From positions 682,001 through 746,000 of the forward strand of contig ML240445.1 in the NCBI GenBank assembly GCA_004835665.1: a stretch of 64,000 nucleotides of DNA, written 5' to 3'. Source of the DNA: Phoma sp. XZ068. Taxonomy: Eukaryota > Ascomycota > Dothideomycetes > Pleosporales > Didymellaceae. Within the stretch, counting starts at the first letter, position 1. Each line of letters opens with the position of its first letter. The notes beneath the pieces are model-generated. The model did not search any database, was not told where the DNA came from, and was given only the letters and a program-made list of their open reading frames with translations. The position numbers and the translations under genes are program-made. Shown here piece after piece: positions 1 through 11,941 of this stretch.

Positions 1-949
1 TGACGCACAAGCTCGGCAGCTTAGCCTTCATTGGCGGGCCAACAGCGAGCAAGCGGTGCGCATAAATAGCATAGTACAGCAACGACAAGAAGAACGCATA
101 ACCAATTACCATATAGCTCGTAATAAGGATCGGAACAGCAAGTCGAGCAGACATACCTACGGAGTACCGCGTCACAATGCCTCCCGTGGTGCCGAGTGTC
201 ATGACGGCGATCAAAGGCAGAAATATCGCAGGCGAGAGACTCCGGTCATCTGTAATGCTGCGCTTCGCGAGAATTATGACGGATGTAGAGCACAGGGTTA
301 CGCACCACACCAGCCCGATCCACCACAGCACGTACGCCAGAATCGTGAGGCGGAAACCCCAGGCAGGAGAGCAGGTGAGTGCGACTTGGGCGACCAGGGT
401 GAGATATGCGATTGCGGGAGCGCCCAGGTAGGAGATTTCTTCGACTTGGTTCAGGGACTCATATTTCACGTGACGAGGGAAGGTGACCAGGCGGGTGATG
501 GCGAGGAGGGCAAATGTGGTGAAAAGAACGAGATTAAAGACGAACATGATCGTCGAGAGGATGCCAAGGCCGCGGAATTGCCATGGGAGGATGTGCATTA
601 TTATCGAAATAATTCCTGTGTCCATAGATATCAAGAACCTATGATTTGGTCAGCACGCTGTTGCTATGTTGTGGTTGCGAAGCAATGTCAAGCATTTGCC
701 AATGCAGCGCCCAGGTCTTTGTCACATTGAGCATTGAGCATCCTCAAACGCGCTCAGGAACTAAGACAGAGTCTAAAGTCAAAGAAGACGAGACGAGCTT
801 AGCTGAGAGAGCAGATAAAATGCGTATGGAAGGAACATAACGCACCATACCGGGGAGAAGTTCTTTATCGCGATCTGCACCGCAGATTGGCGCTGCGGCT
901 GTCGTTCGATGAACCGCTCTGGCTTCGCATTTCCACTCGCTGGTGGCAT
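1..949 (-). CDS. SSU1: SSU1-like sulfite efflux / voltage-dependent anion channel (TDT) family transporter, 3' end cut by window edge
   Basis: Exons complement(<1..638, 846..949); the reading frame is still open at base 1, so about 247 N-terminal residues are visible. Exon 1 gives a short hydrophilic N-terminus ending NFSPVW, and exon 2 continues FLISMDTGIISIIMH. Together these match the NF(T/S)PxWFxxxMGTGIxSxLLH signature of Ssu1/TehA-type transporters. Several hydrophobic helices follow, ending in a segment with GPPMKAKLPS. The 207-nt intron (639..845) has donor GTGCGT, a GCTGACC branch region and a TAG acceptor. I start at the ATG at 949 because it is the only in-frame ATG in exon 1 that I could find; the upstream ATG reading MASQKA is in another frame. 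The known role of the family is plasma-membrane export of sulfite, or of other small anions or dicarboxylates. Specificity for sulfite is inferred. The Gly of the usual MGTG is Asp here. It sits tail to head next to the ABC transporter. Confidence 0.8.
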
Positions 950-1285
950 TTGGGGCGTCGTAGGGGGCTTGACCTCCCACAAGATTAATACTTCGGACGT
1001 TAAGGAAGTTTAGATGCATTTCGATGATAGCTTTCTGTGATGCCATATCCACGCTGGAACTGGAGAGAGTGACATCACAGCAGTCGAGCTTCCGGTTAGA
1101 CCGAGAGCTAAGTTTTGCTAGTACAGTACCATTAAGCTACAATCTAAGTCTAAAACCAAGGAAAACAATTAAAACGTCTACAAAGAAGTCTCCCAAATTC
1201 TAGTGCCGCCTACTTATTAGTTCTAATATAAAGAGATCAGTGCGCCGAGATGTGGTTACTTGCACTCTGCAAGGCTACCCCTCGC
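950..1285. other. Intergenic: SSU1-like promoter and ABC transporter 3' flank
   Basis: No coding exon was found. The stretch combines the 5' flank of the minus-strand SSU1-like gene with the 3' flank of the minus-strand ABC transporter, which ends at 1286. Confidence 0.6.
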
Positions 1286-4200
1286 TCAGTTCTTTGCCTT
1301 CTTTCCCTTGGGCACGCGACAAAGCCAATAGAGCGACAATGCAGCAGCAATATTGAATGCGACGTAAACCCAGAGCAGCCCAAAGTCTCTCCAGCGCGTA
1401 TCCCAGTTGGCGTTGATACGGTGAAGAAATTGATCGGTGCTGTCGATTTGACAATACTGACATTGATCAGTTGCCTGATTGTCACGGAGGTAGCCGCCAG
1501 CCATTGACATGTACTCTTGCATGTACTCAAGACAGGTTCCGTTCCCTGGCGCAAAGTGCTGGAATTCGGTGTCTGCACAATAAGCGGTCGCTTGGCCGAG
1601 TGTTGTTGCCATGAAGCTGGACACTAGGTAGGTGAACGGATTGACCCTATACATGAAGATCCAGAATCTGGGTAGCGCGTTTGGTCCTGCAAGGATACCA
1701 CAGAAAGCGTAAAGCATTATGGATAGAAGCGTCGCGAAAGCGCCAGCTACTTCCTCGCTAGGACTGCCGGCGATCAACAGGTGTGCCAAAGTTGACGCGA
1801 AGACGAAGGTGACAAGGACCAGGAGTAGTGTGTGGAAGGATCGAATATCGACAGAGTCCGTTGGTATCGCATTCCGGTAGAAACCCACGGGGTAGAACCA
1901 GACGATGAAACAGAAGATGGCCATGAACTGATATATATGATTAGTATACAGCTGTTGGCTGAAGGCTGCAGACTTACCGCGTTCCAAGCCATTTCAACTA
2001 CGATGTTGGAAATTACAAACGTCTGCCAAGCGTATGTCTTTGATTGCCGTTCTCGAGCTTCGTATAGCGTCCGTTGGGTTACAAACATGGGCATGATCTG
2101 GTAAATAAGTTGAATGACCACGAACAGGAAGATGAATACGCCGAACATCTGATTCTGGAGGCCTTGTTGGGTGTTCTCGCCCTTGAAGAAGGAGAAGCCA
2201 ATGAGAAGCGAACAGCCAACGGTGAGAATTGCCTTAGAATAGATGTACGAAGGTGTACGCCAGTACTGTTGGGCAACGCGGATGCCAACAGCAGTGAACT
2301 GTGTCATGAATGATGCAGCGAAAGCTTGATGGCTGCCATCGGATGAGTCCATGACAGCAGAAGGTTGGTTGACGAGTTCTCGCAGCCGTGAGAGCTCAGC
2401 CTTTACTTCTCTATATTCTTGACTGTCCTTCCATACTTGAGGCCAATCGATCGATGTATGGGCTCCGGGGGCTGCTCCGATTGCCGCGAGCATATACTCA
2501 GCGGGGTTTTGACCAGGAGCACACTCAGGTCCGCCGTTTCGTGCGAAGTAATCCAGGAGCACCTTAGAATCGCGGCCGATATCACCAAAGTAGACTGTTC
2601 GTCCACCTTTGGCAAGCAGTAGAATACGGTCGAACCGCTGGAAGAGAAGGGAGGATGGCTGGTGGACTGTACACAAGATGGCCTGACCGTTACGTGTGAG
2701 CTTTTCCATGAGGTCACAGATAGACCATGAAGTCTGGCTGTCCAACCCCGAGGTGGGCTCATCGAGGAAGAGAAGAAGTTTGGGTCGAGCTGCGAGCTCA
2801 ACGCCAATAGTCAAGCGCTTGCGTTCTATCTGACGTCAGTTTTGGGTCTTCTTCACAGGACAAGATCCGAACACCTACGCTCTACATTGAGGCCTGACCC
2901 AGGGATTCCAACGACAGCATCCGCATACTCCTGCATATCGAGTAAATCAATAACATAATCGACATAGGCCAGCCTTTCGTCGCGAGAGTACTCTGTGGGT
3001 TGTCGAAGTATAGCTGAGAACTCGAGAGCTTCGCGGACTGTTGAAGTAGCAAGGTGCAAATCCTGCTGCATCGCGTATCCTGTTTTCCGTTGAAAGCTTT
3101 CATCTCGCTCCCGTCCGTCCACGAAGATGCTTCCAGAAATAACGCCCATAGTCGTGCGGCTTGCCAGAACATCGAGTAGTGTAGTCTTGCCCGCACCTGA
3201 CACTCCCTGTCGCCATGTTAAACCAGTCATTTTCGTCGTTATTGAAAGCACTTACCATAAGCGCCGTGAGCGTTCCAGGCTTAATGAATCCGTCAACTGA
3301 GTCTAGAATTTTGCGAGTTTCGCTCTTGATTTGAACCTCATAGTTCACACCCTCCCAATGGAAGACGGATTGCTGCTTCTGGACATTGGGTGTTGAAGTA
3401 CCGCTGTTGCCAAACTTCTCACCTTGATGGACGGATTTGCTGCCAGTCTCCTCATCTGCTCCTCGGCGGCGAGTGGCTTTTACCATCTTCGAGCGTCGGA
3501 ACACCAAGACCTCACCTTTCGAACGCTCTGACGCAACGAGCTCTGTCATAATGAGGTGAGCGACGAACAAGAAGATGGTGAGAGCTACGATGATCCCGTA
3601 GTTTCTCCAGCGGTTGTTCCACTGGTATGAGAATGCCGTCTCGACGTAGGCAGTGCCGCCGACGAAATCCAATCCAGGTTCGGAGCCCTGCACCGCACAC
3701 GCTCGCTGGTTAGCGGCGACATTCTCATACCCAGGCCCTGAAGGAACAAAGCTTGCGCAAGCGAATTTTCGATCATGGAACTCATTCACCATCACACTCT
3801 CAAACCCGTAAGAAATTGGGTTTATCCAGCGAAGCCAGCTTGCCCATCTGAGGGGAGTTAGCACAGCACACCCAATCACAAGTAATGTACATACCCTCTC
3901 ATGTACTTGACAGGTATCGCAAAGCCAGTATACAACACCAAGATCAACAAAATAATCGAGCTGGGTGCAAGGGCCTGGGCGATTGTCTTTGTCATACTTG
4001 CGAACAAGCGAAAGAACATGCTCATCGAGAGAGTCATTGTGAAGGCGACAAGATAGAAGAAGAAGAATGCTCCAGCATCTCGGCGCAAGTTAGCCATGAA
4101 GTATAGAGTGCAGTTAACAACGAGGGAGTTCACGATCTTGTATGGCATGTCCATGATCATCGAGGCCATAGCTTCTGCGCTTGGATGGTAAAGCGCGTAG

Positions 4201-6144
4201 CGATTGTGCTGTGATTCTAGTAAGCCTACTTCTGACGTATGATCTTTGGGCAGAGACTTACCTTCTCAACGATTTGACGCTTTGCATAGAGACTCATAAT
4301 CTCCAGCATACTACCAAAAGCGTTCAAGAGGACCATCATGAACAGAACACCGCCTCTCATGAAGAAAGAAGACGTGTTCCCCGGCAAGTTATAGAAGATC
4401 GATGCGATGATCAGAGCCTCGAAGAAGTTGACAATGACCATGGTTATCGGCACACTTGGATCACCTTTGAGCCTCTGTAGCTCTCTCCACATGCAGAGAC
4501 GGATTTGCCTCCAATAGGACAGTGTGTATGGCGAGTTGGTGCGTTGCTTTCGTGATTTCTCCAGGCTTCGAGACGCCGCGAACTGCTCGTGGCCGGGGCC
4601 CTTAAGCGGATGCCTCTGCTTGTACTCTTCGATCGTGCTCAAGAGCGTCTTTCTTTCGGCGCTCTCCTTCCAACAGCGCGCAAAATCGTCAGAAGTCCGA
4701 GGGGTCGTATTCTCGTATCCAGGCTTGATGCGACGTTCGGAAGGAGACGTCATTGAGGTGAGAAAGTCGGGAGTTGTTTGTGATTCTGGACATTCGAAAC
4801 CCAGGCGCTGGAAGTATGCACGCGCCTCATGGGCTGGACCGAAGTAGATTTGTCGACCTGGGAACAACAATCAGCTGATTGAATTGCCGAGGACGTGAAC
4901 ACTTGTGTACTTACCTTCGTACAGGACTGTGACCTTATCGAACACATCGTAGGCGGCCTGTGGCGCCTGATAAATAGCTACACAGGCGGATGTTCCAAAT
5001 ACATCGCACTGAGTGCGAAGCGTCTTGCAAAATTCGACTGCATTTGCCGAGTCAAGTCCTAGCGGTTGTTAGTTGGGCTACCATCATGAAGGCTGGCTAA
5101 GTACCTCTCGTCGAATTGTCCCAGCACTGCAGGGGCGCAAAGCTCAGAGTGGCTTCAGCAATGGTTACTCTCTTGCGCTCGCCACCACTAACTCCTCGTA
5201 CAAAGTCGTTGCCCACTCGGGTGTTAGCAGTGTGACTAATTCCAAACATGGCCATAACAACCTACAGGCGCGTTAGTGGTGTTCCTAGTCATGCGGAAAA
5301 AGGGGGGGGGGGGGGGGTTTACATCGCGAATGTGGGCCGCGTATCTTTCTCGACTGACTCCACCTGGGACCGTTCGAGGTGCACGAGCAAGTGCTGCGAA
5401 GTACAATGTGTCTCCAACACTGAGTTGAGGGAAGTGAGCGTCTACTTCAGCTGTGTAGACGGCTTCACCACGAAAGGTGGTATTCATGTCAGCGGCGGGA
5501 ACACCCTGATAGTTCAGGTAAGAATCCGGGCTGACTTGAAAGCCGTGCGTCTCTCCAGCGATAGTCTTGAGAAAAGTTGAGCACCCAGAACTACGAATGT
5601 TAGTTTTCAACAGTTTCCCAAGAAGCTGAACTTACCCAGGAGGTCCGAGCACACAAAGCTGTTCACCAGGAAGTAGGAGGCCGTCTAGATCCCGGAGAAT
5701 CTCAATCTTCTGGCTGCCTCTGCCGAACAACGCTGGGAGTTTCAAAATGGTGTTGCCAACCGTTGACTGGAAGTCAGTAGGCGACCCGCTCCCCCAAACA
5801 TTTAGGTCTTGGAAAGCAAAACCTGCCACACGAGCGACAGCATGGTCACTACTGTAGCGCAACTCGTAGAAGGACTTAGCCCAGTCTCGAGCTCGAAATT
5901 GATCGCTCTGAGGATCTAGCCGACCGCCTTCCGCAGCCTCAAAGGGTGATCCATGGTTATGCTGCGTCGACTGTGAAGTATATTTGCGAACAAGTTCGAG
6001 GATCTCATGTTCTTGCCGTGTGTCTCGATCAGCGACCGTTGTTGTGCCAGCATCTGAGGTCGAGCTCGATTCGAGCTTTTGCTTCTCTGCGAGTTCAACA
6101 TCGGTGTCGCCCGCTTGTTGCGTAAAAGCATTAGGACCCGACAT
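1286..6144 (-). CDS. PDR-type (ABCG) pleiotropic drug resistance ABC transporter, full length, 10 exons
   Basis: Exons complement(1286..1927, 1978..2825, 2879..3206, 3256..3847, 3895..4208, 4262..4857, 4915..5058, 5105..5261, 5323..5590, 5636..6144) total 4398 nt, or 1465 aa, the usual length for fungal PDR pumps. The order is NBD1-TMD1-NBD2-TMD2. NBD1 has the Cys-type degenerate Walker A GPPGSGCSTFLK (about 167-178) and signature VSGGERKR (about 283). NBD2 has the intact Walker A GVSGAGKTT (about 861) and the degenerate signature LNVEQRKR (about 966). This asymmetric pair is diagnostic of the family. Reading frames look broken without splicing, but all nine introns are clean GT-AG introns of 45-61 nt, so this is not a pseudogene. 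The family exports xenobiotics, azoles and secondary metabolites across the plasma membrane; the substrate here is unknown. It shares a 601-bp divergent promoter with a Zn2Cys6 regulator. One intron contains a 16-base G run. Confidence 0.93.
5302..5317. repeat. 16-base poly-G tract inside an ABC transporter intron
   Basis: Sixteen consecutive G on the plus strand, so C on the coding strand, start 5 nt inside the donor of the 61-nt intron 5262..5322. The tract is prone to length change and to sequencing error, but lies outside the coding sequence. Confidence 0.95.
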
Positions 6145-6745
6145 GGTGCCGAAAAGAACTCAGAAAGGAATGAATGTACAATATCCGAGGAACGCACGCA
6201 GATGTATTAAAGATCGTTCATGGTGCAAAATGTCATTTGTAGCTAGGCCGCGAGTATTACATTCACGGGCTCCGCGGTGATGTCAGCTTTCCGGCCGCCC
6301 AGACGAATCCAAGCCCGTCCATGACTCCTGTGGCGTTTGATGTACTGCATATCGGGTGGGTCGTTCTTTCCCTGCTGCCAAAGTTGAGCTTTCCGGAGCC
6401 CTCATGGAAACCGAAAGTGCGGACTGATGCCAAGGAGTTTCCGCCGCAGCCTTGGAACGAGCCTGTGATTGGCTCTTAGGCCCGCAGCCCGAGAGCTCCG
6501 CGGCTCCGCGGCGTCTCTAATCACCCGTTCTCAACACCACCTTGATGAGTAACTATCGGAGTGCATTTTCTCTACACATCTGGGCAAAGCTTGGCTGGAT
6601 TTAGGCTCCGACAGCCTGTCACTACTAATCAAATCCATGGTCCACTTCTGGAGCCGCAAGTACATTCAGCGATCCGGACGCCGGGAATAGAGGCAGTGGC
6701 TTGCATCACGGCAGAAACAGAAGAGCGTCTGCCACAGCGATCACT
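6145..6745. promoter_or_regulatory. Divergent promoter between the ABC transporter and the Zn2Cys6 regulator, with three TCCGCGG sites
   Basis: This 601-bp region separates the two divergent start codons. It holds TCCGCGGT at 6271-6278 and two abutting copies of TCCGCGGC at 6497-6504 and 6505-6512. Each contains the palindrome CCGCGG, an everted CGG-type half-site pair of the kind Zn2Cys6 dimers bind, and differs from the yeast PDRE consensus TCCGCGGA only at the last base. An inverted CCAAT box (ATTGG) lies at 6468-6472. A regulatory role is inferred. Confidence 0.55.
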
Positions 6746-9411
6746 ATGAAGCTTGCTGTAGGCGTCCCACATCCATGCATACCTCGAGAGCTCCATACTG
6801 ATCGGTGCTAGTGTCTGCGCTGTAAACGCAAGAAGGTGTGTCTCCTCTGACTACCATTCTCAGGCTGCATGAAACTTAGCTGCAAATACAAACACATAAA
6901 AGCCCAACGCAGCTTTGAGACCCCATCGCCAGTCTCGACGAGTTTTGGTGCTTGATGCTGACAATTGGCAGATCAAGTGCGACAAAGCTGACCCGACCTG
7001 CCACCAGTGCGTCTTAGCAAAAGCCGACTGTCAGTATGTAGAACGACGCCAACGACCTCGGCTTGCGCAACACAGAGTCGCAGTAACGTCTTTGAATCAA
7101 CGACTTGAGTTTCTTGAAAGGCAACTCAGCACTACTGGCCATGGGTCAGAGCGTGCATCCCAGCGATCACCCTCAGCCTCGACTTCGTTGACTGCCTCCA
7201 CACCAGACGTCACGGATCAGAACCCTGTCAGAAATTCATCCCCAAGCGTCGTGGTCCAAGCAACTGAGAGTGGTGAAGAATCCTGGATCTATTGTATGGC
7301 TGAGGCCACAAAGAAACAGTTGCAGTTTCAATCTCAAGCGTCCCCGATCAGTACTCCAACCCCACAAATCGACACAGACATGTCAGCGCTAAGTGCTGCT
7401 CTGGAAGATCTGCAGAAACTCAGACTGCGAGCTGATCTAATTCATTCCAAGGTCAGCCTGACAATTTCACCGACAGAAGCAGAACAGTGTATTGAGGCGT
7501 TCATCGACATGATGGATACACTGATAATACCGGACGTCTTTGCAACTGCTTTCGATCTTACCCTTCTACGTTCACTCCCAAATATCATCGGCTCGCAATA
7601 CATCAATGTTGACCCGGGCATACACGTAATGTACTTTGGAGCGATTCAATATGGTCTGCACCAAATACGTGGGCCTGGACACGCGCTTACCCGAGCCGCA
7701 TACCTGAAAGCGCTCGAACATGTCCCCGCCTGGTTGGAATCACCTACCGAAACAGATATGGATGGTTACACAGCAGCGATGAGCTGCTGGGTTGCGATAA
7801 ATAACCTGGATTACCAGCTTTCGTGGAAATTTCATATTAAAGCATGCCATTTCTTGAAAAGCAGGGGTATCGACAACCTAGATGTCACTCCCGCCAGAAC
7901 GAATGAGGAAGAGAAGAAGAGAGAATCGAATAGGTTTCTTTATTGGCAAGTTTTATCGACTGATTGCCTGTTCCGTCTGTTCTATGGAAAACCCACAGTG
8001 GTAAGTTCAAGACCACCAAGTGATGTCAATACCTCCAAAATAGGCTGGCCACATGCGGCTCATCACTCTTACTTCTCCCATCTGAGGTTCGACTGACACG
8101 GCTTTAGTTAAGATGGAATCCGAAAAAAATCAGGCCACCAACTGTCATAACCCCAAGAAATCTGCATCCCAATGCCATTCAAGTCATGCTATCATGCGTC
8201 TGGACGAGTTATACAGGTAAGTGTGTCCCATCTGTTTACTCGGCTCAACAACACTGCTGACTGCTTATGTTCTTAGCTAGAGCAGTCGAACTGATCAACT
8301 ATATTGACAATACTGACCATGAAGTATCGAAAGTTTCTCCTGAAGTTGACGACTGCTGCAACAAGATGGAAGCCCTCGTGACGGAATGGAAAATAGAGGC
8401 AATGTTGTCAGATTTGACCATCAGCCTTCGGCTTCGTTGCCTCATCGCGGACCACGTTATGAATATTTACGCCGTCATCGTCGGATTGAAGAGACTTGCA
8501 AATCGAGTCGATAAAATCAACACCGTCGATGCAATGACCCTACGTGCGGCACGGAAGGTTGTAGGCACTCTGCTCGATTTCGACCAGGATGGCAGTACGA
8601 GACACCGCGAGACACCTGATCCGGTGGACTACTTTGTTTAGTAAGTTCATTCCTTCAGTGTCGCCTCCACCTTTAGTCTTCGTTGTAGTTCCCTTTGAGA
8701 GTACTCATAGCGCTACAAGAACAACGCTGGTTTCTGGACCAGGACTGGACTTGGGTTTACTTCAGAGAACTTCAGACGAACCCTACTAATGCATGAACAC
8801 AGTTTCATACTCTTCTATCCGTTCTGCGCCGTTTTTACGCTGTATGAGTACATCATAGCCTGCACCAATCCCGACGAATGCGAAGAAGATCTGCGCCAGC
8901 TCGAGCACATCGCCGAAGCCATGGAACACACAAGCAAGACTATCCGCCCAGATCTCAAGCCCTTCGCAAAGACAATCAAAGCCCTCAACAAAGTGTCCCG
9001 AAGTATACAGGACAATCGCCGTAACAACAGACCTGCGACCGCAGAGGGCCAGCCGGCAGGCCCAAGTGACACGCTGCAGCAACCAAGCAATATCAACAGC
9101 ACCACGACTATGCCTGATTTCGACCCTTCCGCCTTCGACACATTCCCTGACTTTCCAATGACCATGGACGGCGATCCAGATCCGCTCTGCTTTGTGCGAG
9201 CGATGGAGAGCGACTTCGTAGGCCGCAACTGGCACGAGAACTGGTGGGATATGGGCGGTGGAATGGACAACAGAATGGGTTCCATGCTGGAGACGTAAGT
9301 TATAATTTTACAATCCTAGCTCTGAGAATATGGCGACTTAACTGACGCCCCAATAGTACCGCGCCCGGGCAACCGCAGCCAGAGTACTCTATGCCAACGC
9401 CGAACACTTGA
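6746..9411 (+). CDS. Zn2Cys6 fungal transcription factor, 7 exons
   Basis: Exons 6746..6757, 6812..6835, 6972..8000, 8108..8216, 8277..8640, 8803..9294 and 9357..9411 total 2085 nt (694 aa). The zinc cluster is assembled only by splicing the first three exons. The Cys residues are at 5, 8, 15, 22, 25 and 32 (CX2CX6CX6CX2CX6C), with a basic KRKK stretch between the second and third. After it comes a Q-rich linker with a short predicted coiled coil, then a fungal-specific factor middle homology region (about 150-500) containing the typical DCLFRLFYGKPTV stretch. The start is the ATG at 6746, giving MKLA before the first Cys; the TAG just before the second exon rules out an unspliced start. The last exon adds only a 17-residue tail. 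It is divergent from the ABC transporter, so a local regulator is plausible. Exons 1 and 2 are the least certain part. Confidence 0.87.
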
Positions 9412-10159
9412 CCAGATCACCGCTACTTTCACGTATTACCCCACACTTTTCGCACCATATTGGCGCCACAATGGTTTCAGCCTGACCGGATAGGTATTTG
9501 TTCGTGTAGATCTGAGTGCAGCATGGCCGTGGCGCACTAGACAGGCAGCACACAGTCCCATCACATGGGAGACACGATCATAGAGCTTTTAGTTGCACCT
9601 AAGTGGAAGTCTAACGATTCCCTAATAGACGTCTAGAATTCACCACTCGCAAAGGAGGAGCCACTTTCTGTACAACAGTATAGGGCAAATAATGTACGAT
9701 GTAATTGAGCAAATCACGCACTGCTGAGACGAAGGGGCATAGACTCGTCTCAGTGGGAATTGCGAAATCGATGAACAATGGCAGAGGATTTAAGTGTGCA
9801 CGTGCAGAGCAGCTACCACGGCAGTTCGGAGTACGAGTGTTGTTCTAGGGTTTTCGAAAAGACCGTTGCGCTTTCGAGATGGCGGCGATACGTGAACGAC
9901 ACGGTAATGCAAGTACCAGACACGTGCTCAAAAACAAGATACAGCAAAAATGCTAGTTACGATTCACGTCTGCAATTCCTATCGCGCTCCAAACGGCATG
10001 GCTAAGCTGTACATTCGAGCTTGCACTTACGCCCATCTACCCTAACAATGACGATGACCTTGACGTCGATATTGACAATGTCTCAGCATCCAGACACGCT
10101 TGCTCCTTCCTAAGCCCTTATCGTTTGGCCCTTCTCACGTTCTCCGAGCACTTACTCTC
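9412..10159. other. Intergenic between convergent gene ends
   Basis: This stretch holds the 3' flanks of the Zn2Cys6 factor (plus) and verprolin (minus). Short open frames are present but none has homology I recognise or credible splice context. Confidence 0.6.
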
Positions 10160-11699
10160 CTATGCGTATGCACTCAAATCCAGCGGCACACTGCTGCCTC
10201 GCCCGGCACGGTATCTCTTCGGTCCACCTGTGAATGGTCGAGGCGCGGGGAACGAGTTCTCGGGCTGGAATCTCCACCGTAGATCGTGAATGGGTACGAT
10301 CTTGCCCTTTTGTCCTGGCGAGCCTCCGCTTATTGTGCCTGTTGGACTGCGCAGGTTTGAACCACCATTTGATAGTGTGTACATGCTTGCGTCCATGGTC
10401 CGCGATGGTGCTTGCGATGTGGGTCGGCTCGGTGCGGCGCTCGGCGGCGGGGGAGGAAGGGGTGCTGACATCGGAGGGGGTGGTGGTGTCGGCGCTGCGC
10501 CTGGAGGAGGTGGAGGTGGAGCTGCGGGCGAAGCGCGACCCTGGCCAAATGCGTTTCGTGCTGCTTGTTCTGCGAGGGAGGGGATGTGTCCGTTCGTTGG
10601 TGGTGGGGGTGCAGGTGTTGAGGGTGATCGAGATCGCGAACTGTCGTAGCGGTACGGGTCGTAATCGTCGTCGTCTTCTTGCGGTCTACTCGGCGGTGCA
10701 GATGGTGGAGGAGGAGGCGTTGATCGTGACGGTGCTCGAGGAGCTGCTGTAGGCGGGGGTGGCGGCGGAGCGGGCGGTATAGCGCCAGGCGGTGGAGGAG
10801 GAGGTGCGGATGGTGTCGAGGATGGTGGAGGTGGTGGAGGAGCGGGCGGTGCGCTGCCTGGGACGGGCGGTGCTCGAGCAGGCGAAGCCGGCGGTGGAGG
10901 GGCCATCCCAGACGGCTTTCGAGCGGACGGAGGTGGTATCGGCGGCTTCTTGCCAATCGGTGGAGGTGGTTTTGGCTTCGCGCTTATACTCGAAGCCAGC
11001 GAGCCAACAGGTTTGAGCGGTGGTCTTGCGCCGGGCATGGGCGGCGCTGGGGGCGCACCTCCAGGAGGAAGTGGAGGAGCGCCTGGGGGTCGTGGCGCTG
11101 CACCTCGCGGCGGTTGAGGCGCGGAGCTTCTTGTTTCTGGATCTGACATGTATGGCGACTTGGTGTCAGCACCTGTGTTCACGCCTCCCGACTTCCTCAG
11201 CTTGGGCATGCCGCCTGCGAACAGCCCACCTAGCTGAGGTGGTGCCGCCATTCCACTGTCTCCCCCCGTATCACTGTTGCTTCTTGCTCTGTTTCCCCCT
11301 CCTGGCACGGGCGGCGCAAGTCCTCCAGGTGGTGCAGGTGGCCTTCCCATGCCTGGCACTGGCGGTGCTCCGCCAATCGCTGGCGCAGCGTCTTTGACCT
11401 TCCCTACCACGGGCGCTGAGCGATCGTTTATTACTCCAACTTTCTTCAGCCTTGTTCCCTTGCTAATGTCGCCCAGCAACGCTCCCTGTCATGCGTTAGC
11501 TGAGGCCATGATGTGTTAATACCGACATGTCCGGAAACATGTCCTAGCTGCCAAAGTGGTTGTGACATACTCGTCCTGCTCCCGACGGAGGCTTTCCACC
11601 CGGTGCTTTCATTCCAGGCATTGGCGGGGGCGGCGGAGGTCCACCAGCACCCCGTCCCATCGGTGGCATGGGCGGAGGGGGGGGTGGAGGGCCAGGCAT
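10160..11699 (-). CDS. VRP1: Verprolin / WIP-family actin regulator
   Basis: Exons complement(10160..11485, 11571..11699), 1455 nt, 484 aa. The N-terminus is MPG followed by proline runs. It leads into a WH2 actin-binding motif formed across the intron, GALLGDISKGTRLKKV (residues about 44-59). The middle is a long proline-rich region with many PPPPP tracts that would bind profilin and SH3 domains. The C-terminus has the WASP-binding consensus, including HDLRWRFQ, then FTGGPKRYRAGRGSSVPLDLSA. The family links G-actin to Las17/WASP and Arp2/3 in cortical actin patches and endocytosis. The start is the ATG at 11699, since MPGPPPPPPP is typical. It is divergently transcribed from the gene at 11942 with 242 bp between start codons. 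Confidence 0.92.
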
Positions 11700-11941
11700 T
11701 GTGTCGTGTGTGTCTTCCTGCCGTCCAGAGAGAGTTGGTGCTGTTCCAAATAGATAATGTAAGCAATCTGGCGGGTTCCTGCTGCCTGCAGCCGCGTGTC
11801 GGTGACTGGGTGTGTCGTGTTCGCTGGTTGGGTTGCAAGGCACCTTCGTCAGTCGAGATGCCAGCTCTTGGCGACGGACCGCAGGGCTTCGTCACCGCGC
11901 AGGACTCAGCCGGCAGTCCACACCACCGTTCGCCAACCACC

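Noticed and set aside
56..730. Plus-strand 224-codon frame at the left edge
   Set aside because: It overlaps the minus-strand SSU1-like exons, which have clear family motifs. The plus-strand product is charged and featureless.
2821..2830. CAG acceptor two codons upstream for the NBD2 signature intron
   Set aside because: It shifts the frame. The ATAG acceptor restores LNVEQRKRLTIG.
1286..6144. ABC transporter as a frameshifted pseudogene
   Set aside because: All apparent breaks are resolved by nine GT-AG introns, and the spliced length is exactly 1466 codons with both NBDs intact.
10234..11519. Plus-strand Gly/Val-rich frames opposite verprolin
   Set aside because: They are reverse-complement shadows of proline codons.
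11513..11941. Upstream extension of the mitochondrial protein to ATG 11513
   Set aside because: It would run through the shared promoter and the first verprolin exon. ATG 11942 has a better context and begins the presequence.
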